The notes: generated from the sequence alone by a model not told the origin. A stretch of 64,000 nt of DNA from JAUVUV01 sp964548275 (GCA_964548275.1 CAZJQI010000007.1:1-64000), one strand, 5' to 3'. Positions 7,198-16,509 are shown, counted from the first letter of the stretch. Translations and numbers: made by a program.

Positions 7198-8133
7198 ATG
7201 GTAACGAAAGAGTTTTTTAGCACCGGAGAAGTAGCGGAAATATTAAATATTTCCAGAGATACTGTTATTAGGAAGTTTGATAAGGGAATTCTCACCGGCA
7301 AGCAAAACCCTCTCACCGGCAAACGTTACATCAGTCGTGAAAGCCTCGAGGCTTTCATGAAGCAATACGAACTTCCGCTGGATGGCCTGGCTCTAGAAAA
7401 GAAAAAGGTACTGATTGTCACTGCTGACAGGGGATTAATTTCCCATTTACAGGAGACATTTTCAACTGATAAGCGTATCATGTTAAAAACGGCAGAGTTC
7501 GGTTGCGATGCCCTGATTATGTGTGCCAGGGAATCCCCGGACGCGCTTATCATCGATGAAAACCTTCCCGACATCCCCAGCGCCGAGGTGATCAAGTCTC
7601 TCAGGAGATCGGAAGAACACAAGGTTCTCAAGATTATATGCTTGTCAGACACAGACAATAAGATATTGCTGGAATGTGGTGCCGATGAATGTTTGGAGAA
7701 AGATAAAATTGAAAGGCTCAGGGAAGAGTCTCTGGCTGTTAAGGCGTATTCACTCCTGGATCTGGCTGAAAAGCGTCCTGCAGTGGCCCAAGCATTCGGT
7801 CACGAAAGGCGCTGGCCCAGAAAGGAAATTGACCTTCCGGCAAGCATCAATTTCTACCCCTTGAAAGGCCCTCGCCAACATAACCCGGGAGTAGCTCGGG
7901 TGAAAAACATTAGCCAGGGTGGCGCATTTGTCTCCCGAATTCATCTGGAGAGGGGGATCATCCCGGGTGAGGCTTTCAGAGCTTTCTTGAAAATAGACCA
8001 CCAGCCCCTGAGCCACTGGATGGCTCGTTCCAAGGTCGTGCGGCTTCAGGCCAATGGGTTCCTGGAGGCAGGCGTCCAGTTCGTGAAAATATCAAAACAG
8101 AACCTGGAAAAAATCACGGAGATTTTTTCATAG
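7198..8133 (+). CDS. MerR-type HTH, receiver and PilZ fusion regulator
   Basis: This is a 311-residue cytoplasmic protein with three parts. Residues 6-55 are an excisionase/MerR-like helix-turn-helix (FFSTGEVAEILNISRDTVIR, then KRYISRESLEAF). Residues 69-175 are a response-regulator receiver: KKVLIVTADRG, probable phospho-acceptor D120 in LIIDENLPD, S150 in ICLSDT and K168 in ECLEKDK; the usual acidic pair after strand 1 is reduced to one Asp. Residues 203-311 are a PilZ domain with R204-W-P-R208 (RxxxR) and N238-ISQGG, both cyclic-di-GMP contact motifs. Expected role: DNA-binding regulator responding to phosphorylation and cyclic-di-GMP. Targets are unknown; the curli locus and the downstream secreted-protein genes are the obvious candidates. 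Confidence 0.82.
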   Translation: MVTKEFFSTGEVAEILNISRDTVIRKFDKGILTGKQNPLTGKRYISRESLEAFMKQYELPLDGLALEKKKVLIVTADRGLISHLQETFSTDKRIMLKTAEFGCDALIMCARESPDALIIDENLPDIPSAEVIKSLRRSEEHKVLKIICLSDTDNKILLECGADECLEKDKIERLREESLAVKAYSLLDLAEKRPAVAQAFGHERRWPRKEIDLPASINFYPLKGPRQHNPGVARVKNISQGGAFVSRIHLERGIIPGEAFRAFLKIDHQPLSHWMARSKVVRLQANGFLEAGVQFVKISKQNLEKITEIFS

Positions 8134-8374
8134 TTGTGTATTTGGCGGTGGATAGGGTTAGAAATGGCTAAGTAAAGAGACGGGATTAAAATTACATACT
8201 TAGCGAGGAACTTTGGGCCCAGGTCTTGCAAATTCAAAAGCGTTCTAGCTGTACGTTGTCAGACCAATTTGTAAAAATTTAAGCAGAAATTAATGTGTAA
8301 TTTTCTTGATCAAAATTAACTTCCCTACCTGACGCTTTTTCCGAGAATATAACCCTTTCAATAGAAATGGATCA

Positions 8375-8440
8375 AGCTAAGCCACTAAGGTTGGCGAAAG
8401 CCAAAGTCCAGAATTTAAAAAACAGGCTAAAATAACGCCT
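8375..8440 (+). promoter_or_regulatory. Possible structured 5' leader
   Basis: In the 379-bp gap before the dockerin gene, TTGGC-GAAA-GCCAA (8391-8404) forms a GNRA-capped hairpin extended by ACT/AGT, followed by AGGC...GCCT (8424-8440). AATAGTGTCGG at 8471 resembles the MITE end. I could not match a known riboswitch. Confidence 0.25.
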
Positions 8441-8512
8441 ATCAACTTATATAGGGAATGGTGGGTTGAATAGTGTCGGAAAGCATGCTTGCAATATAAA
8501 CGGAGGGATTTT

Positions 8513-9490
8513 ATGCTCATCCGCCGCATTGGGATTGTTATCGCAGCCCTATTTTTGCTCCAGAGTACATTATTGGCCGTTTACCAGTATAAGGGAGATT
8601 TTACTGAAGATGGGAAACTGAATATCACGGATGTTATCAAATTCCTGCTTATCGGAAGAGACAATCCGGAAGACGAGAGGCTGGATTTCAACCATGACGG
8701 CGAGAAGAATGTTTCCGATGTGATCAGCCTGTTGCTTTATATCAGCACTAACCTTTCCCTGGAGCCTGTAGAGCTTACTGTTAAAATAATCTTTCTCCAC
8801 CACAGCACCGGCAACAATATCTGGAACGGTGGAGTACCCAAGTGGTTCGAACAGTTCAATGCCGAAAACAGCACCAACTGCCTTATCAGCGAGCGCTCTT
8901 TTCCCTCGGGATCTCTTTACCCTTGGAACAACTATCCTTATGATTACTGGAACATCTGGGTCAACCATGCCGGAAATGAACTCTATATGCAGGAGCCCAC
9001 CCTGGAAATTCTCACCCGGCAGTATGATGTAATCATTTTCAAGCACTGTTTCCCGGTAAGCAACATACTGGCCGATACCGGGAATCCCGATATCAGTTCC
9101 TCGGCCAAACGGATCGAGAACTACAAGCTGCAGTACGAGGCTCTGAAAACAAAAATACGTGAATATCCACAGAATAAGTTTATTGTCTGGACCGGAGCCG
9201 CGTTGGTCATAGACGGTACGAATCAGGCGAATGCGGAGCGAGCCAAAACGTTTTTCAACTGGGTGAGAGAAGAATGGGATGAGAAAGGGGACAACGTTTT
9301 TCTCTGGGATTTTTACCAACTGGAGACCGAGGGAGACCTTTGCCTTAAAACCGAATATGCTGTATCTTCAACTGACTCACACCCCAACACCAGCTTTTCA
9401 AGTATGGTTGCTCCGCTATTCTGCCGGAGAATAGTTGATGTGATAAAAGGCCTGGGTGACGACCGGCCTATTACAGGTGAGCCGGAATAG
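8513..9490 (+). CDS. Secreted dockerin plus SGNH-like HHSTG protein
   Basis: ATG 8513 has a clear CGGAGGG ribosome site; an upstream in-frame start at 8489 lacks one. The 325-residue product has a signal peptide (LIRRIGIVIAALFLLQSTLLA), then a type I dockerin-like pair of EF-hand loops: GDFTEDGKLNITDVIKFLL and DFNHDGEKNVSDVISLLL (about residues 25-75). The rest begins IIFLHHSTGNNIWNGGVPKW and ends with TDSHPN before a final helix. S in HHSTG and D..H in TDSHPN may correspond to the nucleophile and D/H blocks of SGNH hydrolases, but that is inference. A close paralogue lies at 16510-17334. The dockerin implies attachment to a cohesin partner, not visible here. Confidence 0.6.
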   Translation: MLIRRIGIVIAALFLLQSTLLAVYQYKGDFTEDGKLNITDVIKFLLIGRDNPEDERLDFNHDGEKNVSDVISLLLYISTNLSLEPVELTVKIIFLHHSTGNNIWNGGVPKWFEQFNAENSTNCLISERSFPSGSLYPWNNYPYDYWNIWVNHAGNELYMQEPTLEILTRQYDVIIFKHCFPVSNILADTGNPDISSSAKRIENYKLQYEALKTKIREYPQNKFIVWTGAALVIDGTNQANAERAKTFFNWVREEWDEKGDNVFLWDFYQLETEGDLCLKTEYAVSSTDSHPNTSFSSMVAPLFCRRIVDVIKGLGDDRPITGEPE

Positions 9491-9618
9491 CCGGACAGCA
9501 AACACCCAGAGCGAAATAGCTTTCAAACGGCTTATTTTTTTACCTGACTGACCTTCTCTTACAAAACCTGGATTCGTTTTCAGGGATCAGGCCGGTTTTT
9601 TAGAAGGAGTTTACAGTT

Positions 9619-11676
9619 ATGAATAACAAATCTTTTATTGCCTTTATATGCTTTTTCTTGCTTAGCTGGTCAACAGTGACCGCCTGGAATGTCAAGATAA
9701 TCGACTCTTCAGGTATTGATGCTACAGAGCTGAAAAGCCTGGTGTATACAGTGATCGAAGGCTGCGAAACCGACCAGCAGAAGATGGAAGCGCTCTGGGG
9801 CTTTATCACCCGCCGTCCGTTTTACCACTGGTGTGAGGCGCGTGAGGGGCGCGAGGCAACTGGAGAGTTCGGCATCGTGTATGATCCGATAAAGGCGTTT
9901 AATGTTTACGGCACGGTTATTTGCTACCAGGTGGCGGACCTGCTGGCCAACATGGCCATTGAGGCCGGAATACCCGCGCGCACTCGAGGTTTCCCTTATA
10001 AGCACAAGGTAATGGAAGCTTTTTTCGATAGTTCCTGGCACCTGTTCGATGCCCAGTATGACTGCCAGGCGATTTACTATAAGCCTGACGGCAAAACCAT
10101 CGCCAGTCTGAATGAGGTGGACTCCGATCCTCAATACTACCTGTTTGAACAGCCGCACCCTTCGGACCCGTTCTTTCAGTTTGAGAAGTTCGGGGGTAAC
10201 TGCTGGCCCTGGGAGACCAGAGAATGGGTAAAGAAAAACTGGTACGAGTATTTCGAGACCGACCAGTTAGGACATTACTATCCGTTTGACCAGCAGGGAC
10301 ACCGGATAATCATTTCCCTCCGCCGCGGAGAAAAGCTGGTGCGCTATTGGGACAACCACGGCAAGTGGTTTTGTACACCTGAACTCAAAAATCGCTGGTC
10401 CCGTGACCTGACTCAGAAATGGGTTGCCCTGGGCCCCCATGATCCGCGAAATCCGCTTAACACCTACGCCAACGGCAGGCTGATCTATCGACCTGACTGG
10501 CGTTCCAGCGAGGATAATTTTTTCGATGGTCTATACCAGGGCGAGAATTACCGCCTGGAATCCGGTAGGATATACCCCGCTGAAGCAGGGGCGAAGGCGC
10601 AGGTTTGTTTCCGGGTTAGCAGTCCCTACCTGTTGGCCGGCCACCCTAACCGGCTGAGTGTTAATGAAGACTCGAAGGACGGGGCTTTGTTCAAGGCTGT
10701 TTTCTATCGCGAAGATACCGAATCCCGTGCCTGTGTCAGAGTCTCAACCGATGAAGGTCGCAACTGGCATACCGTATGGCAGGACACACAAGTCGGCAAG
10801 CACTTGGTAGAAGTGGATTTAACAAACTTTGTCGAGGGTGGCTACTCCTACCTATTGCAGGTTGAACTGGGGGCGTCTCACGGTAAGGAAGTCTGGTTTT
10901 CCGACATGGAACTGGAAAACAGTCTGTTCTACTCGCCAGTGCTCCTGCCTGCTATCTCGAAGGGCGAGAACCACTTTACAATTGAACTCTCCGAGCCTAG
11001 CCAGCAACTCTGCCTTGAGCCTGATTTCACCAGCCTGGAAGCGCTCAAGCCCTTCTGTTACTCGATAGATAATCTCCAGTACAATAATAAATTCACCGAG
11101 CGTTTAATACCACCTTTGGGTGGATCCGGCTCCCTGGTGCTCGAGGTAGACCCTGTAGGCGGCAGCCTGATCCACTTGATGACTGTATACGGTTCATTCG
11201 GCATCGACCCTCAGGCCTCAAGCGAAGACTCCATCCAGATACTATACGCCGTGGGCTCCCCCGAAAACTGGAAGATAGTCTGGGAGTGCTCTACCAAGGC
11301 GCTGGAAAAAAGCTGGGAGATTGGATACTCGGAACCGGATCGTACTCCCCTGGCCGAGCATTGGCGCTTTGACAAGTCAGTGGAGGTCCATCCGCCGGTT
11401 CCATGCGAGAAAATCTATGTCATGTTCCGTATCAAGCGTAATGCACGGGTTTCGCTCAACAACCTCAAGGTTTATGCCTATTATAAGCCCGAGCGTCCGA
11501 CAAATCCCCAATTCCAAGACTTTGTGATCACTCACTCCTGGACCGAGGACGGGGTTCTGCGCACCCACACAGAGAGTCCCGCTTCCACCAGACATTCTTA
11601 TACGGTTATTGCTGCCGACAGCCTGGTGGCCAATGAGAGCATTGCTATCGAGATGAAAAACAAGGATGCTCTTTAA
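9619..11676 (+). CDS. Secreted transglutaminase-like protein
   Basis: This is a 685-residue protein with signal peptide MNNKSFIAFICFFLLSW... cut after about residue 22. Residues 30-165 are transglutaminase-like: EALWGFITRRPFYHW, then VICYQVADLLANMA with the candidate nucleophile Cys, GIPARTRGF, KHKVMEAFFDSSWHLFDAQ with His and Asp completing the triad. The remainder (about 250-685) is strand-rich with Trp-containing blocks, probably beta-sandwich or carbohydrate-binding modules. An AGAAGGAG ribosome site precedes the ATG. It sits 59 bp before the PL26-like gene, so the two are probably co-transcribed. Substrate unknown; this architecture often accompanies polysaccharide-processing loci. Confidence 0.7.
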   Translation: MNNKSFIAFICFFLLSWSTVTAWNVKIIDSSGIDATELKSLVYTVIEGCETDQQKMEALWGFITRRPFYHWCEAREGREATGEFGIVYDPIKAFNVYGTVICYQVADLLANMAIEAGIPARTRGFPYKHKVMEAFFDSSWHLFDAQYDCQAIYYKPDGKTIASLNEVDSDPQYYLFEQPHPSDPFFQFEKFGGNCWPWETREWVKKNWYEYFETDQLGHYYPFDQQGHRIIISLRRGEKLVRYWDNHGKWFCTPELKNRWSRDLTQKWVALGPHDPRNPLNTYANGRLIYRPDWRSSEDNFFDGLYQGENYRLESGRIYPAEAGAKAQVCFRVSSPYLLAGHPNRLSVNEDSKDGALFKAVFYREDTESRACVRVSTDEGRNWHTVWQDTQVGKHLVEVDLTNFVEGGYSYLLQVELGASHGKEVWFSDMELENSLFYSPVLLPAISKGENHFTIELSEPSQQLCLEPDFTSLEALKPFCYSIDNLQYNNKFTERLIPPLGGSGSLVLEVDPVGGSLIHLMTVYGSFGIDPQASSEDSIQILYAVGSPENWKIVWECSTKALEKSWEIGYSEPDRTPLAEHWRFDKSVEVHPPVPCEKIYVMFRIKRNARVSLNNLKVYAYYKPERPTNPQFQDFVITHSWTEDGVLRTHTESPASTRHSYTVIAADSLVANESIAIEMKNKDAL

Positions 11677-11735
11677 TAATATTGTCTGATAAACTTAGGC
11701 TATAAAGTTTTCTGATAAAACAACGGAGAATCAAA

Positions 11736-14378
11736 ATGAAACCACCACCAGGAGTAAAGAGGTTTTTGTTGCTGTCATTTACCCTTTTTCTAATGTTTTC
11801 TTCAACTAAAATCTCAGCAGTGGAAATAACGGTGCATAACTACATGGATATCCCCCGCATAGCCGAGCCGGTAACCGTGGGTTTGCCGTTTCCTGCAGGC
11901 TGGGAGAAAGATCCCTCTCATTTGTGCCTGCTGGATGAAAAGAGTATGCCCCTGCCCCTGCAGGTCAGGGTTAGTGCTACCTGGCGTGATGGAAGTATCA
12001 TGTGGGGACTGCTTGACTTCCCAGTAGATGTCGATGCAGCCTCCACCCGTGTATACAGGCTGGAAAGAGATAAACTCGGCACCTCCGGGACTAAGAGCTC
12101 GCTCAGTGTGGATAAGACAGAAGCAGGCTTGGTAGTCATTACCGGGCCGATGAAAGCTGTCCTGGCCAACGGCAAGGGGCCTGTTATCTCCGGCCTCTGG
12201 CTTGATTGGAATGGAGATCACGAGTTCGAGGATAAGGAGCAGGCCGTGGCTCCGGGGAAACCCGGTGTAATTAACGGCATTGATGCTTCAACTAATAAGC
12301 CATTTAGCGAAGCCTGGGGCAGGAGAGAAAATATTATTATTGAAGAGCAGGGTCTGCAGAAAGTACAGCTTCTGGTTACAGGTACTCTGGCAGGAGCTCA
12401 GGGTGAGGACTTTTTGGAGTATGACTTGCGCCTGTTCTTCTTTGGCGGCTCCAGCCAGATACGCTTGCAGTTTACTATACGCAATCCCAGGGTGGCTGGC
12501 CAGGTCGATGATCGCTGGCTGCTGGGCTGCGAGGGTTCTTGTTACATCGGCAAACTCGAGATGAGCCTGCAATTTCTCTCCGGCCAGGAGCCACCCCAGA
12601 TGATCCTCGGCTCATTGTTCGACGGACTTGGTTTCGAGGCCCGTCAGATTCCTCTCGAGCGCTCCCTTTCAATCCACCAGGAAAGCTCCGGGGGAGATAA
12701 TTGGTTCCATCGAAACCATGTGGACAAGGATAATCTGATTCCCATGCAGTACAGGGGCTATAAGGTTTTTTATGGAGACCGGGAAATCTGCACCGGTGAC
12801 CGTCCTGTTCCCTGGGTAACGGTTGAGGACAGCCGAAAAGGCATGGCCGTGGCCGTGCGGGGATTCTGGCAGAATTTTCCGAAGGCGCTGAAAGTCGACA
12901 CCCAGGGTCTTGTGAGCATCTCCCTTTGGCCGAAACGCGAGGGCGGACCGCATGAGTTGCAGGGCGGTGAGCAGAAAACCCACGAACTGGCAGTTTACCT
13001 GCAGACCGGCCAGGGACCTGGCGAGAGGTTTGACCACTGGTCCACGGTCACCATGCGTTCCTTCCTTGAGCCCCTTTTCACCTGCGCCCCTGCCGACTGG
13101 TACATGGAAAGCGGTGCATTTGGCCTGGGAGTCGCCTACAGGCCGAAAAAACTTCAGGAGTACGAATGGCTGGCTCAGGCTCCAGTGATGGACGAGCGCT
13201 ACAATGTCTACAAGGGCCGGGAGTTCATTGATGAGTACGGGTGGCGCAACTACGGCGATTTTCTTGCAGATAACGAGCCGGACGAGACTCATGGGCCAAA
13301 TAAAGGCAAGCTTACTCTCTCGCATTGGAACCTGGCTTTCGATTACGCCTGGGGCATGCTGCTCCAGTGCGTACGTACGGCTGCCGGAGCTCCAGAGATC
13401 GCCCGGCGCTGGTGGCAACTTGCCGGAGAGGGAGCTCGACACCTTTCAGATATCGACATCTACCATACTGAAATAGACGAAAAGGGCCGCTACGCGCTTG
13501 GTGGAAGATTTTACCATACCCACCATGGGGTAAACGCCGGCCGTGCTACCCACCGGGCTAGCCCGGAAGAGGAACTCTGGAATGATCTTCACTGGCCCTG
13601 GGGCAGAGGCGTAAACAACATAGATGCCTTCTTTTACGACAGTCGGGGCATGTGTTACTACTCACTGATGAGCGGCGACCTTCAAGTGCAGCGCTCAGCA
13701 CTGCAGGCGGCTGATCTGGTGGAATACAGTATCCGCAATAATCGCAATCCCCAGATAGACAACTTTAGCCGTCAGGCCGGGAATAACCTTCAGGTACTCA
13801 CCGACGCCTGGATCATCACCCGTGATGGTCGCTATCGCCGTGCCGCGGATGAGATCGTAGAGAAATCCAGGGCTACTATTTTTGGTTTCGGCCCTAGTGA
13901 TAATCCCCGGCAGGTTCAAATCGACGGTCTTGGATTCCATTCCATTTTTTTCGATGCCCTGGGGCGCTATGTGGAGGTATCCGATAAGGTTTTTGGCATC
14001 CGGCAGGATATGGCTATCGCTTCGCTAGTAAATTATACCCGGTTTGTCTTGAGGTACATGTGGGACGAGGAAAGCGAAATATTCTACCATAGCTTGAAAA
14101 AAGAACTCAAAGGTGAGGGAAATACCGGGGTGTGGACCTACAGAGTTTGCGATGCGCTGCTATATGCGCTGCCTTACCTGGAAAGCAAACAAGAAAAAGA
14201 GTTGCTACTTAAGCGTACGGCCACAGCTTTTCGTACCGCCAACCGGATCAACCTGGCCGGCCAAAGAGGCTACCGCTTTATTACCAGCAAAAACAGCAAT
14301 TTTATCATCAATGCCGGGCCGCGGTGCGCTTTTTATATGCTGAACAGGCAAATAAGTGAGAACAATAGTGTCCGGTAA
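11736..14378 (+). CDS. PcRGLX/YetA-like (PL26-type) secreted polysaccharide lyase
   Basis: This is an 880-residue exported protein with a signal peptide to about residue 29. The mature N-terminus EITVHNYMDIPRIAEPVTVGLPFPAG plus WRDGSIMWGLLDFPV is the signature of the exo-rhamnogalacturonan lyase PcRGLX/YetA family (beta-sandwich first domain). The central to C-terminal part is alpha/alpha-toroid-like, with YRPKKLQEYEWLAQ, HHGVNAGRATHRASPEEE (candidate catalytic His region) and WPWGRGVNNIDAFFYDS. Expected activity: beta-elimination on an acidic pectin-like or related polysaccharide. The last residues ...SENNSVR come from an insertion: a MITE landed exactly at the original stop, which would have been AAC-TAA (see 14364-14890). 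Family is secure; substrate is not. Confidence 0.75.
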   Translation: MKPPPGVKRFLLLSFTLFLMFSSTKISAVEITVHNYMDIPRIAEPVTVGLPFPAGWEKDPSHLCLLDEKSMPLPLQVRVSATWRDGSIMWGLLDFPVDVDAASTRVYRLERDKLGTSGTKSSLSVDKTEAGLVVITGPMKAVLANGKGPVISGLWLDWNGDHEFEDKEQAVAPGKPGVINGIDASTNKPFSEAWGRRENIIIEEQGLQKVQLLVTGTLAGAQGEDFLEYDLRLFFFGGSSQIRLQFTIRNPRVAGQVDDRWLLGCEGSCYIGKLEMSLQFLSGQEPPQMILGSLFDGLGFEARQIPLERSLSIHQESSGGDNWFHRNHVDKDNLIPMQYRGYKVFYGDREICTGDRPVPWVTVEDSRKGMAVAVRGFWQNFPKALKVDTQGLVSISLWPKREGGPHELQGGEQKTHELAVYLQTGQGPGERFDHWSTVTMRSFLEPLFTCAPADWYMESGAFGLGVAYRPKKLQEYEWLAQAPVMDERYNVYKGREFIDEYGWRNYGDFLADNEPDETHGPNKGKLTLSHWNLAFDYAWGMLLQCVRTAAGAPEIARRWWQLAGEGARHLSDIDIYHTEIDEKGRYALGGRFYHTHHGVNAGRATHRASPEEELWNDLHWPWGRGVNNIDAFFYDSRGMCYYSLMSGDLQVQRSALQAADLVEYSIRNNRNPQIDNFSRQAGNNLQVLTDAWIITRDGRYRRAADEIVEKSRATIFGFGPSDNPRQVQIDGLGFHSIFFDALGRYVEVSDKVFGIRQDMAIASLVNYTRFVLRYMWDEESEIFYHSLKKELKGEGNTGVWTYRVCDALLYALPYLESKQEKELLLKRTATAFRTANRINLAGQRGYRFITSKNSNFIINAGPRCAFYMLNRQISENNSVR
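14355..14363. repeat. 9-bp target-site duplication (left)
   Basis: AGTGAGAAC here is repeated at 14891-14899. After the right copy the next bases are TAA, in the phase that would have ended the PL26-like gene as SEN-stop. Confidence 0.75.
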
Positions 14379-14890
14379 AAATGGTTTATGAATTATGAGT
14401 TGGTCTTAATTGAGGCAGTTCCAGAGAGGTAATGCAAAAGAGATTGATGGAAGGAATATCTTTATTTTTCTTGAGGTGCTTGTTTTTCTGGCGGCCGCAG
14501 GCCGCCTGATCAGGGCCGCATGTTCGAGAAACTCCGTAGGAGCGTGTAAAGGCCGGGTAATTTCCATCCCAGGCAGAGCGAAGCCAGACAGGTGGGCATG
14601 CCATTGATTCGGCTTGCCTGGTTCAAGCCGAATCAGGCGAGCTCGGCGGGAGCGCCTTTTTACCTGGAAAACAACAAAAGATATAAAAGCTGTATTGGTA
14701 GTCGAGTTTGCACCCCGCAAACCTACGGTTTGATCACTAACGCGATTAACCATTTTATAAACTCAGCCAATATTGGCCCGCGGGAAAAGCACTGCGATCA
14801 AACGGTACGTTTGTTTGGTTACTTTTGGTTACAAAAGTAACATGAAAAAATCTTTTTCTTTCTGCCTGTTAGTTAAACGGACAGTACTGT
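14364..14890. mobile_element. MITE-like 527-bp non-autonomous element
   Basis: The element is bounded by 9-bp direct repeats AGTGAGAAC. Its ends read inward as AATAGTGTCCGGTAAAAA and ACAGTACTGTCCGTTTAACT, sharing TA(G/C)TGTCCG. Inside are strong palindromes: GATTCGGCTT/AAGCCGAATC (about 14606-14634) and GTTACTTTTG-GTTA-CAAAAGTAAC (about 14817-14840). There is no transposase. The open frames inside (for example minus 14406-14753) have no start context or family features. A 9-bp duplication is typical of several IS4-related groups; that affiliation is only a guess. Confidence 0.7.
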
Positions 14891-14947
14891 AGTGAGAACT
14901 AAAAGTCAGTTTACTTTAAACTATAAACGGCTTACCAGGGAGGTGCA

Positions 14948-16336
14948 ATGCGCAGCTTTTCGGTAATCAGTTTATGCAGACTCGGCCTGTTGATCTATCT
15001 TACCACATTGTTGCCTTTTCAGGCTCGTGCTCAGGTAGCTCCCGAGACTCGGGAGAGGATCTTATTTGAAGAGGAATCATTTTTGACAATCGACTCAGCA
15101 GTCGCTTCAGGCTGGAGCTGTTGGAGTCCACGCGAAGAGATAAGCCCGGACTTTTTCGTTGCGGAACAGCCCAGCCTGAAAGGTGCGGGCAGTCTCGGAA
15201 TAAGGGGAGCATCGAAAAGCGTAGCCAATGGTTGCTGGCGATTTCTTGTCAAAGGTATCGAGGAGGGCAGTTTCTACAGATTCGAGTCTTTTTACTTTGC
15301 CCGTAGAGTACCGAATCCCAGGCATCAGGTCATGGCAATGCTGGATTGGCGGGATACGGAGGACAATCGGGTTGATCGGCCGGAATACATTCCGGACCAG
15401 GAAATGAAGGGCCAGTGGCGTAAAGTTGGCGGCATTTTCCAGGCTCCGAAGGGGGCGACCAGTGCGCGGATAGAACTATACCTGAGATTTTGTCCACAAG
15501 GCACGGTTTGGTGGGATAAAATAAGCCTGACTCAGGTACCCGATCCCACTAAGCGGATGGTGCGCCTGGCAACGGTAAACTGCCGCCCAAGGGGCAACTC
15601 CAACTCCGAGGAAAACGTGGAAGAGTTCTGCCGGGTGGCCAAGCAAGCAGGGGAAAAGGAATGCGACATCGTTGTGCTGGGAGAGGCGATGACGCTGATA
15701 GGACGATGGGATAAAAACCATTGCGACCCGGATGTGGCTCAGCCGATACCCGGACCGGCCACGGATAGACTGGGAGAAGTGGCGAAAAAGTATAACATGT
15801 ATATTGTAGCCTGCCTGGATGAAAGAGATGGTCCAGGGGTATATTGTACAGCCGTGCTCATCGATCGCCGGGGCAAAGTGGCAGGCAAGTACCGAAAAGT
15901 AACGATCCCGCGAGAGGAACTGGCCAGCGGGGTCACACCAGGCAACGACTTCCCGGTCTTTGACACCGATTTCGGCCGCATCGGCATGATGGTCTGCTTT
16001 GATCTTCAATATACCAGGCCCGCGCAGGCACTCGCATATCAGGGTGCAGAAATTATCTTAGCTCCAATCTGGGGTGGAAACGAAATTCTGGCCCAGGCCC
16101 GTACTATCGAGAACCAGGTTTACATGGCTATCTGCGGCTACGATATGCGAAGCGTTATTTACGCTCCTTGGGGCAAGCTGCTGGCTGTTGCAGAAACTGA
16201 AAACCGCCCTTGCGTGGCCTACGCAGATATCGATCTCAACGACCGCAAAGTATACAGGGAGAAATTTCTCGGAGACATGCGCCTGCGTTTTTTTCGAGAG
16301 ATGAGGCCTGATATAAAGATTCCAGGAATAGATTGA
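14948..16336 (+). CDS. Secreted carbon-nitrogen hydrolase (nitrilase superfamily)
   Basis: This is a 462-residue protein with a signal peptide ending near QARAQ (residue 29). Residues 35-200 look like a beta-sandwich sugar- or cell-surface-binding module (WRFLVKGIEEGSFYRFES, GTVWWDKISL). Residues 208-450 are the nitrilase fold: RLATVNCRPRG, catalytic Glu in VLGEAM, Lys in GKYRKVTIP, Cys in MVCFDLQYTRP, then GAEIILAPIWGG. All three triad residues are present. Secretion and the N-terminal module are unusual for a family that is mostly cytoplasmic. An AGGGAGGTG ribosome site lies 5 bp upstream. It follows the MITE and continues the secreted-enzyme run. Confidence 0.8.
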   Translation: MRSFSVISLCRLGLLIYLTTLLPFQARAQVAPETRERILFEEESFLTIDSAVASGWSCWSPREEISPDFFVAEQPSLKGAGSLGIRGASKSVANGCWRFLVKGIEEGSFYRFESFYFARRVPNPRHQVMAMLDWRDTEDNRVDRPEYIPDQEMKGQWRKVGGIFQAPKGATSARIELYLRFCPQGTVWWDKISLTQVPDPTKRMVRLATVNCRPRGNSNSEENVEEFCRVAKQAGEKECDIVVLGEAMTLIGRWDKNHCDPDVAQPIPGPATDRLGEVAKKYNMYIVACLDERDGPGVYCTAVLIDRRGKVAGKYRKVTIPREELASGVTPGNDFPVFDTDFGRIGMMVCFDLQYTRPAQALAYQGAEIILAPIWGGNEILAQARTIENQVYMAICGYDMRSVIYAPWGKLLAVAETENRPCVAYADIDLNDRKVYREKFLGDMRLRFFREMRPDIKIPGID

Positions 16337-16509
16337 TAGCCTATTCCAAAAGATGCGCAAAAGTGACCTGCTCCCACAGGGTGGTATTGCATAAAGTTAG
16401 AGAAATCAGGCATTTTGAAGAATTAAAATATTACTTTTTAGTCACACAAAAAACCGAATCTCCGGCCACATCTATTCTATCCATTTTTAACTTTTTAAAG
16501 AGGTAGTCG

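Noticed and set aside
8375..8440. Cyclic-di-GMP riboswitch
   Set aside because: Only the tetraloop hairpin fits; conserved nucleotides of GEMM-I and GEMM-II cores are absent.
14406..14753. Frames inside the MITE (minus 14386-14604 and 14406-14753, plus 14410-14607)
   Set aside because: No start context, low-complexity basic peptides, and they cross palindromes of a non-coding element.
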